Origin: Pseudomonas oryzicola
GTDB taxonomy: Bacteria > Pseudomonadota > Gammaproteobacteria > Pseudomonadales > Pseudomonadaceae
Reading direction: 5' to 3'
Length of the DNA stretch: 64,000 nt
Assembly: GCF_014269185.2 (NCBI RefSeq)
Contig: NZ_JABWRZ020000001.1
Coordinates: 2,257,001 to 2,321,000, forward strand
In this document: positions 7,837-17,703 of the stretch, in pieces
Layout: every line of letters begins with the position of its first letter
Numbering within the stretch: position 1 is the first letter of the stretch
Made by a program: the position numbers and the translations under genes
The notes under the pieces: generated by a model
The model's database searches: none
What the model was told of the DNA's origin: nothing
What the model saw: only the letters and a program-made list of their open reading frames with translations

Positions 7837-10320
7837 ATGCGTCAGCCATTGCCATTCAACCTTCGTTGCCGTTCAACCGCGGGTGTGTTGCTGGGCTTGC
7901 TCGCATCCCCGGCAAACGCCATCGAGTTCGATGCCGGCCTGCTCCGCCAGGGAACCTCAGCCGACCTGCGCCGCTACGAACAAGACACGATAGTGCCCGA
8001 GGGCAGGTACTCTCTCGACGTGATGCTGAATCAGCAGTGGCTGGGGCGCCATCATGTGCTTTTGCGGGCGCAGGGGCCAAGTGGTCAGGCGATACCTTGC
8101 TACAGCGAAACCTTGCTGCAGAAGCTGGGCGTGGACCTGCGCCGCCTTGGCCGTGAGAGCACCGACCTGCTCGCCCAGGATGAAGCCTGCGCAGGGCTGA
8201 GCAGCATCGTTGCGGAGTCCCGTGAAACGCTGGATTTCGCCAACTTGAGGCTGGACCTGAGCATCCCGCAGCAAGCCTTGCAGCGCTTGCCCGGCGGATA
8301 CCTGCCGGCGGAAAACTGGGACAGCGGCATCACTGCCGGCTTTTTCGACTACCGCCTGAACCTGTATGAGCAGCATGACCTTGAACAGGGCAATGCCACG
8401 CGCCAGGCCTATCTGGGGGTACGTTCCGGGTTCAACAGCGGCCGCTGGTACTGGCGCCACGAAGGCAGCTGGCAGGCTTCCTCAGGTATCGCTTCGCGTT
8501 ATCAAGCCACTGCAACATCGGTGCAGCGGGATATTCCCGGCTGGGCTGCGCAATTGACCATCGGCGATAGCTATAGCCGGTCGGAAGTGTTCGAGGGCAG
8601 CGCCATGCGCGGCATACTGCTGGGCAGCGACCAGCGCATGCTGCCGGAGCAGCAACGCGGCTTTGCCCCAGTGGTGAAAGGCGTCGCCAACAGCGTCGCA
8701 TTGGTGAGCATTCGCCAGCGTGGTGTGCTGATCCATGAATCCACCGTCGCGCCGGGCCCGTTCGAGATCGATAACCTGCACGCCAGCGACCTGCATGATG
8801 ACCTGGAGGTGACGCTGCGCGAGGCGGATGGCAGTGTACGCACCTTCATTCAGCCCTATGCTGCCGCGCCACTGGCTCTGCGCCCCGGTGCAAGGCGTTT
8901 CGAACTGGCCAGTGGCGTCTGGCGTCAAGCATACGGGCGCTCGGGCCCGGGCTTCGTGCAAGGCAGTTGGCAGCAAGGCCTGGACAACCACCTGAGCGTG
9001 CACGGCGGTATCTGGTTGGCTGAGGATTACCTGGCCAGTGCCATGGGTGTCGCCATGAACACCGGGCTGGGCGCCCTGGGCCTGACGGGGTTTCACGCCA
9101 GTGCCGAGCCTGCCCGGAATCGGCAGGTTCGTGGCCAGGCCTGGCGGTTGGGCTGGCGTCAGCGCTTGAGTACTACCGGCACCGACTTGAGCGCGACGTT
9201 GATCCGTAGCGAGGGACCAGGCTATTACAGCTTCAACGACTATGCCCGTGCCGTGGGTGGTGCGCGGATCGACCCGCTGCGTTGGCAGGCCGGCCTGGGT
9301 GTGGATCAACCGGTGGGAGATCGGGGCGCTCGCTTCACTTTACGGGCCAGCCTGCGACAGCATTGGGCCGGCAGGGGGCGTACCGAAAGCTACAGCGTCG
9401 GCTACAACAACCACATCGGGACGCTCAGCTATGGCATCAACCTGAGCCGCGAGCAGGCTGTGACAGGCCATGCTGTCGATGCCCTCATGTTCACTGCCAG
9501 CATGCCGCTTGGCGGGCGACGTCGCTCGTCGGTCAGTACGGTCCTGAACAGCGATTCGCGCGGTCAGGGCAGCGCCAGCGTTCGTTGGCGAGGCGTGACC
9601 GGTGAGTACGGCCAATGGGGCCATGGGCTGGCGCTGGTGCGCCAGGACGGCGAGCGGGCCGACAGTGGTTTTGACGCCAACCTGCAGCACCGCGGGGCGA
9701 GTGGTGATCTGCAGGGGTCGTTGTCGAGCCGGCGTGGCTATCGCCAGGCGACGCTGGGGGCGCAAGGTGCTGTGGTCGCCCATGCCGGTGGCGTGATCAA
9801 TGCGCCGCCGTTGGGCGAGAGCTTCGCCATCGTGCATGCGCCCGGTGCCGATGCTGCGCGCTTGCGGCAGCACCCGCAGGTCAGTCTCGACCGGCGCGGT
9901 TTCGCGGTCATGCCATCGCTGTTGCCTTACCACGTCAACACGATCGAACTTGACCCCAAAGGTATGTCCCGCGATACCGAATTGCAGCTGACCGCCCAAT
10001 CGGTGGTGCCGCGGGCTGGTGCTGCCTCGTTGTTGCACTACCCGACGCGCAGCGGTCGCCACTTCACCCTGCGGGCTCGTTTCGCGGATGGCAGCGCACT
10101 GCCTTTCGGCGCGCTGGTCTTTGCCGGGCAGGCCGGTGAGCAGGCCCTTGAGTTGGGCATGGTCGGGCAGGGGAGCCGGCTGCATGTGCGCACCGACAGG
10201 GATGCCGGCACGCTGCTGGTCAAGTGGGGCGACGCGCCTGATGAGCAATGTTCACTGGTTTACCAGCTGGCCGACAGCCAGCTGCAGCGGGTGCACACCT
10301 GCAGGCGCGGGGAGGCTTAG
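7837..10320 (+). CDS. Outer-membrane fimbrial usher (FimD/PapC family)
   Basis: Beta-barrel assembly platform that accepts chaperone-pilin complexes and exports the fimbria. A signal peptide is followed by the N-terminal domain IEFDAGLLRQGTSADLRRYE. A plug-domain region around GVLIHESTVAPGPFEIDNL, a long barrel, and two C-terminal domains follow, with the late cysteine pair (EQCSLVYQL to HTCRRGEA). Length 827 is typical. The operon stops here: no tip adhesin or minor subunit follows before ahpC. Confidence 0.94.
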   Translation: MRQPLPFNLRCRSTAGVLLGLLASPANAIEFDAGLLRQGTSADLRRYEQDTIVPEGRYSLDVMLNQQWLGRHHVLLRAQGPSGQAIPCYSETLLQKLGVDLRRLGRESTDLLAQDEACAGLSSIVAESRETLDFANLRLDLSIPQQALQRLPGGYLPAENWDSGITAGFFDYRLNLYEQHDLEQGNATRQAYLGVRSGFNSGRWYWRHEGSWQASSGIASRYQATATSVQRDIPGWAAQLTIGDSYSRSEVFEGSAMRGILLGSDQRMLPEQQRGFAPVVKGVANSVALVSIRQRGVLIHESTVAPGPFEIDNLHASDLHDDLEVTLREADGSVRTFIQPYAAAPLALRPGARRFELASGVWRQAYGRSGPGFVQGSWQQGLDNHLSVHGGIWLAEDYLASAMGVAMNTGLGALGLTGFHASAEPARNRQVRGQAWRLGWRQRLSTTGTDLSATLIRSEGPGYYSFNDYARAVGGARIDPLRWQAGLGVDQPVGDRGARFTLRASLRQHWAGRGRTESYSVGYNNHIGTLSYGINLSREQAVTGHAVDALMFTASMPLGGRRRSSVSTVLNSDSRGQGSASVRWRGVTGEYGQWGHGLALVRQDGERADSGFDANLQHRGASGDLQGSLSSRRGYRQATLGAQGAVVAHAGGVINAPPLGESFAIVHAPGADAARLRQHPQVSLDRRGFAVMPSLLPYHVNTIELDPKGMSRDTELQLTAQSVVPRAGAASLLHYPTRSGRHFTLRARFADGSALPFGALVFAGQAGEQALELGMVGQGSRLHVRTDRDAGTLLVKWGDAPDEQCSLVYQLADSQLQRVHTCRRGEA

Positions 10321-10459
10321 AAGGCAAAGCAGCTATCAAGGCCGAGGCTTTATAGCCAAAACCAATGACGCGCATGAGGTTTGCCAATGAGCCTAATCGC
10401 CGACCAGCGGTTAGGATTCTCTCCGTCAACTGATTCCAACCCATGAAGGAGCGTCTCTC

Positions 10460-11023
10460 ATGCCTATCATCAACAGCCAGGTCAAACCGTTCAACGCCAC
10501 CGCCTACCACAAGGGCGAGTTCGTCCAGGTCAGCGAAGCCGACCTGAAAGGCAAGTGGTCTGTCGTGTTCTTCTACCCGGCCGACTTCACCTTCGTCTGC
10601 CCGACCGAACTGGGTGACCTTGCTGACAACTACGCCGAGTTCCAGAAACTGGGCGTGGAGATCTACGGTGTGTCCACCGACACCCACTTCACCCACAAAG
10701 CCTGGCACGACACTTCGGAAACCATCGGCAAGATCCAGTACCCGCTGATCGGTGACCCGACCCACGTCATCTCGCGCAACTTCGACGTGCTGATCGAAGA
10801 AGCCGGCCTGGCCGATCGCGGTACCTTCGTGATCAACCCGGAAGGCCAGATCAAGATCGTCGAACTGAACGACGGTGGTGTAGGCCGCGATGCTGCCGAA
10901 CTGCTGCGCAAGGTGAAGGCTGCCCAGTACGTCGCCGCCCACCCGGGCGAAGTGTGCCCGGCCAAGTGGAAAGAAGGCGAAGCCACCCTGGCGCCGTCGC
11001 TGGACCTGGTCGGCAAGATCTAA
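10460..11023 (+). CDS. ahpC: Alkyl hydroperoxide reductase peroxidase subunit
   Basis: Typical 2-Cys peroxiredoxin that reduces hydrogen peroxide, organic hydroperoxides and peroxynitrite. The peroxidatic cysteine is in [11 protein letters not shown] (Cys47) and the resolving cysteine in GEVCPAKW (Cys166). Length 187 matches the family. GAAGGAGCG lies ahead of the ATG. The next gene is its reductase ahpF, separated by a hairpin, so ahpC can be expressed in excess of ahpF. OxyR control is usual for this family, but I did not identify a binding site here. Confidence 0.97.
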   Translation: MPIINSQVKPFNATAYHKGEFVQVSEADLKGKWSVVFFYPADFTFVCPTELGDLADNYAEFQKLGVEIYGVSTDTHFTHKAWHDTSETIGKIQYPLIGDPTHVISRNFDVLIEEAGLADRGTFVINPEGQIKIVELNDGGVGRDAAELLRKVKAAQYVAAHPGEVCPAKWKEGEATLAPSLDLVGKI

Positions 11024-11085
11024 GTCCGTGAGCAAGCCGTGGGCGGTGTGCAGCCGCCAAAGCTGAACCCTCTACCGCCCCGTAG

Positions 11086-11118
11086 AAACGCCCGGGCGCC
11101 ATCGCCTGGGCGTTTTTG
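11086..11118 (+). terminator. Hairpin between ahpC and ahpF
   Basis: AAACGCCCGGGCG pairs with CGCCTGGGCGTTT over a CCAT loop, followed by TTGT. It is a strong stem and a probable partial terminator giving more ahpC than ahpF transcript. Confidence 0.78.
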
Positions 11119-11149
11119 TATCCGAGTTTTGAAAAAGGAATCGCCCCGT

Positions 11150-12712
11150 ATGTTGGACGCCACGCTTAAATCGCAACTGAAAACCTACCTGGAGCGGGTC
11201 ACCCAGCCGATCGAGATCGTTGCTTCCCTCGACGACGGCGCGAAGTCCCGCGAATTGCACGACCTGCTGGTGGAAATCGCCGGCCTGTCGAACCTGATTA
11301 CCCTGCGCGTGGATGGTGATGACGCCCGTCGTCCGTCATTCTCGCTCAACCGCCCGAATGGCGAGATCAGCCTGCGCTTTGCCGGCATCCCCATGGGCCA
11401 CGAATTCACCTCGCTGGTGCTGGCCCTGCTGCAAGTCGGCGGCCACCCGTCCAAGGCCAGTGCCGAAGTGATCGAGCAGATCCAGGCGTTGCAAGGCCAG
11501 TTCACCTTCGAAACCTACTTCTCGCTGTCGTGCCAGAACTGCCCGGACGTGGTCCAGGCGCTGAACCTGATGGCCGTGCTCAACCCCAACGTGCGCCACG
11601 TGGCGATCGACGGTGCGCTGTTCCAGGCCGAAGTGGAATCGCGCAAGATCATGGCGGTGCCGAGCATCTACCTGAACGGCGAAGTGTTTGGCCAGGGCCG
11701 CATGGGCCTGGAAGAAATCCTCGCCAGGATCGACACCAGCGCAGGCGCTCGCCAGGCCGAGAAGATCAACGCCAAGGATGCCTTCGACGTGCTGGTGGTC
11801 GGTGGTGGCCCCGCTGGCGCCTCGGCAGCCATCTATGCCGCGCGCAAGGGCATCCGCACCGGTATCGCGGCCGAGCGGTTCGGCGGCCAGGTACTCGATA
11901 CCCTGGCCATCGAGAACTTCATCTCGGTGCAGGAGACCGAAGGGCCGAGACTGGCCACGGCCCTGGAAGAACACGTCAAGCAATACGACGTCGACATCAT
12001 GAACCTGCAGCGCGGTGAAGCGTTGATCCCGGCCACCGATGGCGGCCTGCATGAAGTACGCCTGGCCGGCGGCGCCTCGCTCAAGGCCAAGACCGTGATC
12101 CTGGCCACCGGAGCGCGCTGGCGCGAAATGAACGTGCCGGGCGAGCAGGAATACCGCGCCCGTGGCGTGGCCTACTGCCCGCATTGCGATGGCCCGCTGT
12201 TCAAGGGCAAGCGCGTGGCGGTGATCGGGGGTGGCAACTCGGGTGTGGAAGCGGCCATCGACCTGGCCGGCATCGTCGCCCAGGTGACCTTGATCGAATT
12301 CGACAGCCAGTTGCGCGCCGATGCGGTATTGCAACGCAAGCTGCACAGCCTGCCGAACGTCAAGGTGATCACCAGCGCGCTGACCACCGAAGTGTTGGGC
12401 AATGGCGAGAAAGTGACCGGCCTGCGCTACAAGGACCGCACCACGGAGCAGCAGCACGAGGTAGCGCTGGAGGGTATCTTCGTGCAGATCGGCCTGCTGC
12501 CGAACACCGACTGGCTGAAGGGCAGCGTGGAGCTGTCGCCGCGTGGCGAGATCATCGTCGATGCCAAGGGCCAGACCAGCATCCCGGGTGTGTTCGCTGC
12601 CGGTGATGTGACCACGGTGCCGTACAAGCAGATCGTGATTGCCGTGGGCGAGGGCGCCAAGGCTTCGCTGGCAGCCTTCGATCACCTGATCCGCACTTCG
12701 GCGCCGGCATAA
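11150..12712 (+). CDS. ahpF: Alkyl hydroperoxide reductase flavoprotein subunit
   Basis: NAD(P)H-dependent disulfide reductase that recharges AhpC. The N-terminal double thioredoxin-fold domain carries SCQNCPDVV (Cys128, Cys131). A linker follows, then a thioredoxin-reductase-like part with FAD motif [15 protein letters not shown], active-site disulfide YCPHCDGP (Cys343, Cys346), the NAD motif [12 protein letters not shown], and [16 protein letters not shown]. The ATG at 11150 gives 520 residues, the family length; the open frame upstream runs through the ahpC hairpin and is not coding. Confidence 0.96.
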   Translation: MLDATLKSQLKTYLERVTQPIEIVASLDDGAKSRELHDLLVEIAGLSNLITLRVDGDDARRPSFSLNRPNGEISLRFAGIPMGHEFTSLVLALLQVGGHPSKASAEVIEQIQALQGQFTFETYFSLSCQNCPDVVQALNLMAVLNPNVRHVAIDGALFQAEVESRKIMAVPSIYLNGEVFGQGRMGLEEILARIDTSAGARQAEKINAKDAFDVLVVGGGPAGASAAIYAARKGIRTGIAAERFGGQVLDTLAIENFISVQETEGPRLATALEEHVKQYDVDIMNLQRGEALIPATDGGLHEVRLAGGASLKAKTVILATGARWREMNVPGEQEYRARGVAYCPHCDGPLFKGKRVAVIGGGNSGVEAAIDLAGIVAQVTLIEFDSQLRADAVLQRKLHSLPNVKVITSALTTEVLGNGEKVTGLRYKDRTTEQQHEVALEGIFVQIGLLPNTDWLKGSVELSPRGEIIVDAKGQTSIPGVFAAGDVTTVPYKQIVIAVGEGAKASLAAFDHLIRTSAPA

Positions 12713-12717
12713 GCCTG

Positions 12718-12818
12718 GGCCGGCCTCTTCGCGGCTAAAGCCGCTCCTACGGGTACTACGCAGGTTTCGAAAACTGTGCAGTACCCGTAGGAGCGGCTTT
12801 AGCCGCGAAAGGGCCGGC
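12718..12818. repeat. REP inverted pair after ahpF
   Basis: Left arm GGCCGGCCTCTTCGCGGCTA continuing to GGGTAC, right arm from 12780 as its near-perfect inverse (CGTAGGAGCGGCTTTAGCCG in its middle). This is a complete head-to-head REP pair. Confidence 0.85.
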
Positions 12819-12880
12819 ACAAGCAAAGCAACAACCAAGGATGTCTATGCTTACTGCAGACACCTTCAGGAACCCGACCC

Positions 12881-13069
12881 ATGACCCTGATCAGCCGCGA
12901 ACCCTGGTGGCTAGTCCCGCCCAAGCCCGGGCAACAAGAGCAAGACCTGCACTGGGGCTACCTGGAAATCTACGCCGACGGCCGCACCGTGTTCGTCGAC
13001 CAGCGCCCCACTGACCGGGAGCTGGCCGAGCGCAAGAGCTGCCGCAATTTCCCCGACCCGGAGCCGTGA
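12881..13069 (+). CDS. Small conserved hypothetical protein, 62 aa
   Basis: Starts MTLISREPWWLVPPKPGQQE and ends RKSCRNFPDPEP. Tryptophan-rich at the start, with no signal peptide and no membrane segment. The start follows CAGGAACCCGACC, a weak ribosome site. It converges on yceH with a gap of only four bases. I recognise no domain; regular codon use supports it as a gene. Confidence 0.65.
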   Translation: MTLISREPWWLVPPKPGQQEQDLHWGYLEIYADGRTVFVDQRPTDRELAERKSCRNFPDPEP

Positions 13070-13073
13070 CGGC

Positions 13074-13721
13074 TCAGCCTTCCAGCGCGGCCAGGCGGGC
13101 CTCCAGCGCGGCAATGCGGGCTTCGAGGGCTTCGACACGTTCTTCCGACACACTCCCGGCACTGCTGCGTGAGGCGCCTTCCTGCTGCCGAGCAGCCAGG
13201 ATCGCCTCGATTTCTGCCGGGTCGCCCAAGGCGTGGGTATAGCGGTCTTCACGCTGGCCGGCCTGGCGTGGCAGGTGCAAGGCCAGGCCGCGCGCGATCA
13301 GGCGCTCAAGCTGATGCTGGACCTGTTCGATGTCATCGAAATCATGCAGGCGGTTGCTGCGGGTCAGCAGTTCGTTGAGGGTTTGCGGCCCGCGCAGGAA
13401 CATCAGGCCCATCAGCACCAGTTGTGCTGGCACCAGTTCCAGCGCCTTGTCCAGCCGATGCTCCCAGCGATCAGCGCGGCTGCCCATTTGCAGCCGGGCC
13501 ATGTCTTGCCCTTCGAGGGCGCGCAGGGCCTGGCCGACCTGGCCTTGGCTCAGGTTCATCACTGGCTCGCGGCTGGTTTTCTGGTTGCAGGCCAGCACCA
13601 GGGCATTGAGGGTCAGCGGGTAGCTTTCCGGGCTGGTGGCCTGCTTTTCGATCAGCGAGCCGAGGATGCGGATCTCGATGCTGTTGAAACGGCCTTCGCC
13701 TGCGGTTTGGTGTTCTGACAT
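13074..13721 (-). CDS. yceH: YceH family protein (DUF480)
   Basis: Winged-helix protein of unknown role, conserved in gamma-proteobacteria. The beginning [20 protein letters not shown] is the family signature, followed by [18 protein letters not shown] and [19 protein letters not shown]. The C-terminal part is a short coiled coil ([20 protein letters not shown]). Length 215 is typical. It has no signal peptide, so it is cytoplasmic. Confidence 0.92.
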   Translation of the reverse strand: MSEHQTAGEGRFNSIEIRILGSLIEKQATSPESYPLTLNALVLACNQKTSREPVMNLSQGQVGQALRALEGQDMARLQMGSRADRWEHRLDKALELVPAQLVLMGLMFLRGPQTLNELLTRSNRLHDFDDIEQVQHQLERLIARGLALHLPRQAGQREDRYTHALGDPAEIEAILAARQQEGASRSSAGSVSEERVEALEARIAALEARLAALEG

Positions 13722-13783
13722 GGCCCTGTCTCATTGCTGGGGAAAGGCCACTAGGGTAGGTAATGCCATCGTACAAGGCAATT

Positions 13784-13804
13784 GGGGCCGCAAAGCGGCC
13801 CCTG
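13784..13804 (-). terminator. Hairpin downstream of sstT
   Basis: On the minus strand AGGGGCCGC-TTT-GCGGCCCCA, seven bases after the sstT stop. The stem is strong but the following T content is weak (ATTGCC). Confidence 0.55.
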
Positions 13805-13809
13805 TTACC

Positions 13810-15021
13810 TCAAGCGTTGCGCCGCTCTTCAGCCTGGCACGCCGCCGCGGTGAACAGCACATCGGTCGAAGAGTTCAGTGCCGTCTCGGCCGAATCCTGC
13901 AGCACGCCGATGATGAAGCCCACCGCCACCACTTGCATGGCAATCTCGCTGGGGATGCCAAACAGGCTGGCCGCCAGCGGAATCAGCAACAGCGAGCCGC
14001 CCGCCACCCCCGATGCACCGCAGGCACAGATTGCAGCCACCACGCTGAGCAGCACCGCGGTCGGCATGTCCACCACGATCCCCAGGGTATGCACCGCCGC
14101 CAGGGTCAGCACGGTAATGGTGATGGCAGCACCGGCCATGTTGATGGTAGCGCCCAGCGGGATCGACACCGAATAGGTGTCTTCATGCAGGCCAAGGCGT
14201 TCCGACAGGGCCAGGTTGACCGGGATGTTGGCTGCCGAGCTGCGCGTGAAGAACGCGGTGATACCGCTTTCGCGCAGGCACAACAGGGTCAGCGGGAAGG
14301 GGTTGCGGCGAATCTTCCAGAACACGATCAGCGGGTTCATCACCAGCGCCACGAACAGCATGCAGCCGATCAGCACCGCCAGCAGGTGCAGGTAGCCGAG
14401 CAGGGCGTCCAGGCCCGACTGGGCGAGGGTGGCGCTGACCAGGCCAAAGATGCCCAGCGGGGCGAAGCGGATGACCACGCGTACGATCAGGGTCACGCCA
14501 GTGGACAGGTCCTCGACCACGTTGCGGGTGGTTTCGCCAGCGTGGCGCAGGGCCACGCCCAGGCCGATGGCCCAGGTCAGCACGCCGATGAAGTTGGCAT
14601 TGAGCAGGGCGTTGATCGGGTTGTCGACCGCGCTCAGCAGCAGGTTCTGCAGCACTTCGCCGATGCCGCCCGGGGCGCTCAGCGTGGCCTCGCTGGCGCT
14701 CAGTGCCAGGGTCGACGGGAACAGCATGCTGGCGACCACGGCGACTACCGCGGCGCCGAAGGTACCCAGCAGGTACAGCCAGAGAATCGGCCGAATATGG
14801 GTTTCCTGGCCGTGGCGGTGGTTGGCGATCGAGGCCATGACGAGGATGAATACCAGCACAGGAGCCACCGCCTTGAGGGCGCTGACGAATACCTTGCCGA
14901 GGAAGGCCATGTCACGGGCGATGGCAGGCGCAAGCAGGGCCAGGGCAATACCGGCGATCAGGCCGATGACGATCTGGGTCACCAGGCTGGTGCGGTTGAT
15001 GAAGCGGAGGACAGGGGTCAT
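13810..15021 (-). CDS. sstT: Serine/threonine:sodium symporter
   Basis: Member of the dicarboxylate/amino acid:cation symporter family that imports serine and threonine with sodium. It has 403 residues with about eight membrane helices. Family signatures are [13 protein letters not shown] (the serine-rich re-entrant loop), [15 protein letters not shown] (the NMxGA-type substrate loop) and [18 protein letters not shown]. Length and order match SstT rather than GltP. The start [17 protein letters not shown] is the usual SstT N-terminus. Confidence 0.92.
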   Translation of the reverse strand: MTPVLRFINRTSLVTQIVIGLIAGIALALLAPAIARDMAFLGKVFVSALKAVAPVLVFILVMASIANHRHGQETHIRPILWLYLLGTFGAAVVAVVASMLFPSTLALSASEATLSAPGGIGEVLQNLLLSAVDNPINALLNANFIGVLTWAIGLGVALRHAGETTRNVVEDLSTGVTLIVRVVIRFAPLGIFGLVSATLAQSGLDALLGYLHLLAVLIGCMLFVALVMNPLIVFWKIRRNPFPLTLLCLRESGITAFFTRSSAANIPVNLALSERLGLHEDTYSVSIPLGATINMAGAAITITVLTLAAVHTLGIVVDMPTAVLLSVVAAICACGASGVAGGSLLLIPLAASLFGIPSEIAMQVVAVGFIIGVLQDSAETALNSSTDVLFTAAACQAEERRNA

Positions 15022-15082
15022 GTGCAGCGGTATCCCGACATGTTCGAAAAGGGCGCGACTTTACCATAGACCTTTGTCGAAC

Positions 15083-15125
15083 AGGGGTGGCCTCTTCGCC
15101 GGGTGGCCCGCGAAGAGCCCACCCC
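15083..15125. repeat. REP-like hairpin between sstT and the LysR gene
   Basis: GGGGTGGCCTCTTCGC pairs with GCGAAGAGCCCACCCC over CGGGTGGCCC. It is a single, tight REP-type palindrome three bases before the LysR stop and may act as its terminator. Confidence 0.65.
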
Positions 15126-15127
15126 GG

Positions 15128-16021
15128 TTACCAATGAAACAACTCCCGCCGCGCCCCCTCGGTAATCGCCACAATTCCCGGGTGCTTGACCTTGCGCTCC
15201 ACGGAAATGGCATAGAACGACTCGTGTACGGCCTCGGTCTGCCCGATCAGTTGCACACCGTACTGGCGGCACACCTCCTCGGCGATCACGCTGGGCGCGA
15301 CGAAGATGCCGCTGCCCGATTGCCCGAACGCCTGCATCAGCGCACTGTCGTCGAATTCGCCGACGATCCGCGGCTGCACCTGCTGCTCGCCCAGCCAGCG
15401 CAGCAAGCGGCTGCGTACCACGGTCTCCTGGCCGGGGATCAGCAAGGGCGCATCCTGCAAGCAGCCGGGGAAGGGCCCGGCATGCTGTCGGGCCAAGGCC
15501 GGGGTGGCGAAAAAGCTCAGCCCGCACTCGCCCAGCTTCTGGCTGTAGCCCTTGATATCCAGGTGGCTGGGCATGGGGCTGTCGGAGATGACCAGGTCCA
15601 GGCGCTGGATCGCCAGGTCGGCCAGCAACCGTTCAAGCTTGTCTTCGCGGCAATTGATGCGCAGCACATCGTCGAGCTCCATGGTCGGCGCCAGCAGGCG
15701 GTAGACGATGGACTTGGGCACCACGTCCGCGACGCCGACGCGAAACAGGATCTGCTCCTGCGGGCCGGCCCGCAACATCGCCTCCAGCTCGCTACCCAGC
15801 TGGAACATCTGCTCGGCATAGACCAGCGTCTGGCGCCCGGTTTCGGTCAGTTCCAGCTGGCGCCCGACGCGCTGGAACAGTTCCAGACCATAGGTCTGTT
15901 CGAACAGGCTGATCTGCCCGCTGATGGTTTGCGGCGTCAGGTTCAGCTGTTCGCTGGCGCGGGCGATGCTGCCGGTCTTGGCCACGGCCCAGAAGTAGTG
16001 CAACTGCCGGTAGTTGAGCAT
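15128..16021 (-). CDS. nhaR: LysR-family regulator, NhaR-like
   Basis: DNA-binding activator of 297 residues. The N-terminal winged helix reads MLNYRQLHYFWAVAKTGSIA, then RASEQLNLTPQTISGQISLF. The protein contains the NhaR-type sequences FRVGVADVVPKSIVYRLLAPT and PGCLQDAPLLIPGQ and ends EGARRELFHW, as NhaR proteins do. NhaR responds to sodium in enterics; here no antiporter gene is adjacent, though the neighbouring SstT is sodium-coupled. The start is set by homology of the first residues. Confidence 0.85.
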   Translation of the reverse strand: MLNYRQLHYFWAVAKTGSIARASEQLNLTPQTISGQISLFEQTYGLELFQRVGRQLELTETGRQTLVYAEQMFQLGSELEAMLRAGPQEQILFRVGVADVVPKSIVYRLLAPTMELDDVLRINCREDKLERLLADLAIQRLDLVISDSPMPSHLDIKGYSQKLGECGLSFFATPALARQHAGPFPGCLQDAPLLIPGQETVVRSRLLRWLGEQQVQPRIVGEFDDSALMQAFGQSGSGIFVAPSVIAEEVCRQYGVQLIGQTEAVHESFYAISVERKVKHPGIVAITEGARRELFHW

Positions 16022-16155
16022 CGGTGTTTTTCCGGATTCGTAAAAACCGAAGTATAACCGCTGAAAAAACGAATTTTCCTGATGTATTGCACCTCTTTAA
16101 AATGCGCTTCCATCAGGCGCCCTGTGCGCCACCGGAACCCACAAGCGAGGAACCC

Positions 16156-16395
16156 ATGCTGCAATTCAAATCCATCGGTACGCCGCTGGTGCTAGCCTTG
16201 GCCCTGTTCACCCTGGCTGGTTGCGAGCAGGCGGAGAAGTCTGCCCAGCAGTTGCTCGACCAGGCCGCGCAGTCGGCCAAGCAGGCGATCGACGACACCA
16301 ACAAAGCCGCTCAGCAGGCCTTGAGCGAGGCCATCGGCAGTGACGGGCGCGCGCCCGAGAACGCCGACAAGCACAAAGACACCCAGGAAATCTGA
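16156..16395 (+). CDS. Small helical lipoprotein, 79 aa
   Basis: Leader MLQFKSIGTPLVLALALFTL is followed by lipobox LAGC (Cys23). The mature part is an alanine/glutamine-rich amphipathic helix (SAQQLLDQAAQSAKQAIDDT) reminiscent of small Lpp-like surface lipoproteins. GCGAGG precedes the ATG. It is divergent from the LysR gene and 28 bases ahead of the TerC gene, with which it may be cotranscribed. The function is unknown. Confidence 0.8.
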   Translation: MLQFKSIGTPLVLALALFTLAGCEQAEKSAQQLLDQAAQSAKQAIDDTNKAAQQALSEAIGSDGRAPENADKHKDTQEI

Positions 16396-16423
16396 CCCCA
16401 ACCGCTGCTGCAGGATGTGAACA

Positions 16424-17176
16424 ATGGAATACTTGCTGGAACTCGTCGCTAGCCCTACTGCCTGGGTTGCCTTGGCTACGCTGGTGGCCATGGAAGTTGT
16501 ACTGGGCATCGACAACCTGATCTTCATCTCCATCCTGACCAACAAGCTGCCGGTGGAGTATCGCTCCAAGGCTCGCCGTATCGGTATCAGCATGGCCCTG
16601 GTCATGCGCCTGGCCTTGCTCAGCACGGTAGCCTGGATCGTCCAGTTGACCGACCCGGTGTTCGAAGTGTTCGGCAACGCCTTCTCCTGGAAGGACGTGA
16701 TCCTGATCGCCGGTGGCCTGTTCCTGCTGTGGAAGGCGACCAAGGAAATCCACGAAAACGTCGACCCGCACGGTGCCAAGGAAGAAGCCAAGGTTTCCTC
16801 GACGGTTACCCTGGGCTTTGCCGCGGCGATCTTCCAGATCCTGTTGCTGGACATCGTCTTCTCGGTCGACAGCATCATCACCGCCGTGGGCATGACCGAG
16901 CACCTGCCGATCATGATCATTGCCGTGATCACCGCGGTGATCGTCATGATGGTGGCCGCCGACCCGCTGGCCAACTTCATCAACGACAACCCGACCGTGG
17001 TGATGCTGGCCCTTGGTTTCCTGATCATGATCGGCATGACGCTGATTGCCGAAGGTTTCGGCGCCCATGTACCGAAGGGTTATGTGTATGCGGCCATGGC
17101 GTTCTCGACGGCGATCGAGATCCTCAACATCCTCGCCCGTCGGGCGCGGTTGAAGCGCGAGGCGGCGCAAGGGTGA
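16424..17176 (+). CDS. TerC-family integral membrane protein
   Basis: Inner-membrane protein of 250 residues with about seven helices. It contains the TerC signatures [20 protein letters not shown] and [18 protein letters not shown], each with acidic residues inside the membrane that are thought to bind metal ions, and ends with a basic tail [12 protein letters not shown]. TerC relatives export manganese or act in tellurite resistance and metal loading of exoenzymes. Which of these applies cannot be told from sequence. A REP pair follows the stop. Confidence 0.92.
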   Translation: MEYLLELVASPTAWVALATLVAMEVVLGIDNLIFISILTNKLPVEYRSKARRIGISMALVMRLALLSTVAWIVQLTDPVFEVFGNAFSWKDVILIAGGLFLLWKATKEIHENVDPHGAKEEAKVSSTVTLGFAAAIFQILLLDIVFSVDSIITAVGMTEHLPIMIIAVITAVIVMMVAADPLANFINDNPTVVMLALGFLIMIGMTLIAEGFGAHVPKGYVYAAMAFSTAIEILNILARRARLKREAAQG

Positions 17177-17197
17177 TGTAGCAAGGGGCGCGTTGCG

Positions 17198-17289
17198 CCC
17201 CATTCGCGGGCAAGCCCGCTCCCACACGGACAGCACCGCTTTCAAGGCCTGTGCTGCCCCTGTGGGAGCGGGCTTGCCCGCGAATGGGG
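17198..17289. repeat. REP inverted pair
   Basis: CCCATTCGCGGGCAAGCCCG at the left and GCGGGCTTGCCCGCGAATGG at the right, 50 bases apart, in perfect opposite orientation. It sits between convergent genes. Confidence 0.88.
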
Positions 17290-17305
17290 ATGAGGAAATT
17301 GCTGC

Positions 17306-17482
17306 TCAGTGCACCCCGGCATGCCGTCGTGCCCGGTGCGCAGGTTGCATCCGGGCAGGGGCCTGCGGCGGCAGGTGATGGTGGGAATGGCGCCGCACGA
17401 TACGCATCACGCCCCACAGCATGGCGGCTGCGACGCTCAGCCACATGCCCACCAGCATGAGAATTGCCACGGTCAGGCTCAT
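17306..17482 (-). CDS. Small single-pass membrane protein, His-rich tail, 58 aa
   Basis: MSLTVAILMLVGMWLSVAAA begins a single hydrophobic helix continuing to MLWGVMRIVRR, then a tail HSHHHLPPQAP and ARRHAGVH. The ATG at 17482 is preceded by GGAGGCACAG, a strong ribosome site that favours this start over longer alternatives. The histidine cluster could bind metal. No family is recognised. Confidence 0.62.
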   Translation of the reverse strand: MSLTVAILMLVGMWLSVAAAMLWGVMRIVRRHSHHHLPPQAPARMQPAHRARRHAGVH

Positions 17483-17703
17483 CTGTGCCTCCATCTCTAC
17501 GGGCCGCGCTCGGCCAGCCGGCGCTTGCCTTACAGACACTCCTTTAGTCTAGCCTTTCGCCTGTGACGTTCCATTGACCAAAGGTCTATTGTTTGGCCGT
17601 TTCGCTTCTGGCCGGTGCCGGGCTATACCCGCGTCGCTGTCCACCCTATGATCGATGGCGGAGCCGGGCGCTGCCTGCCTGGCGTTGGAACAAGCGAGTG
17701 TCC

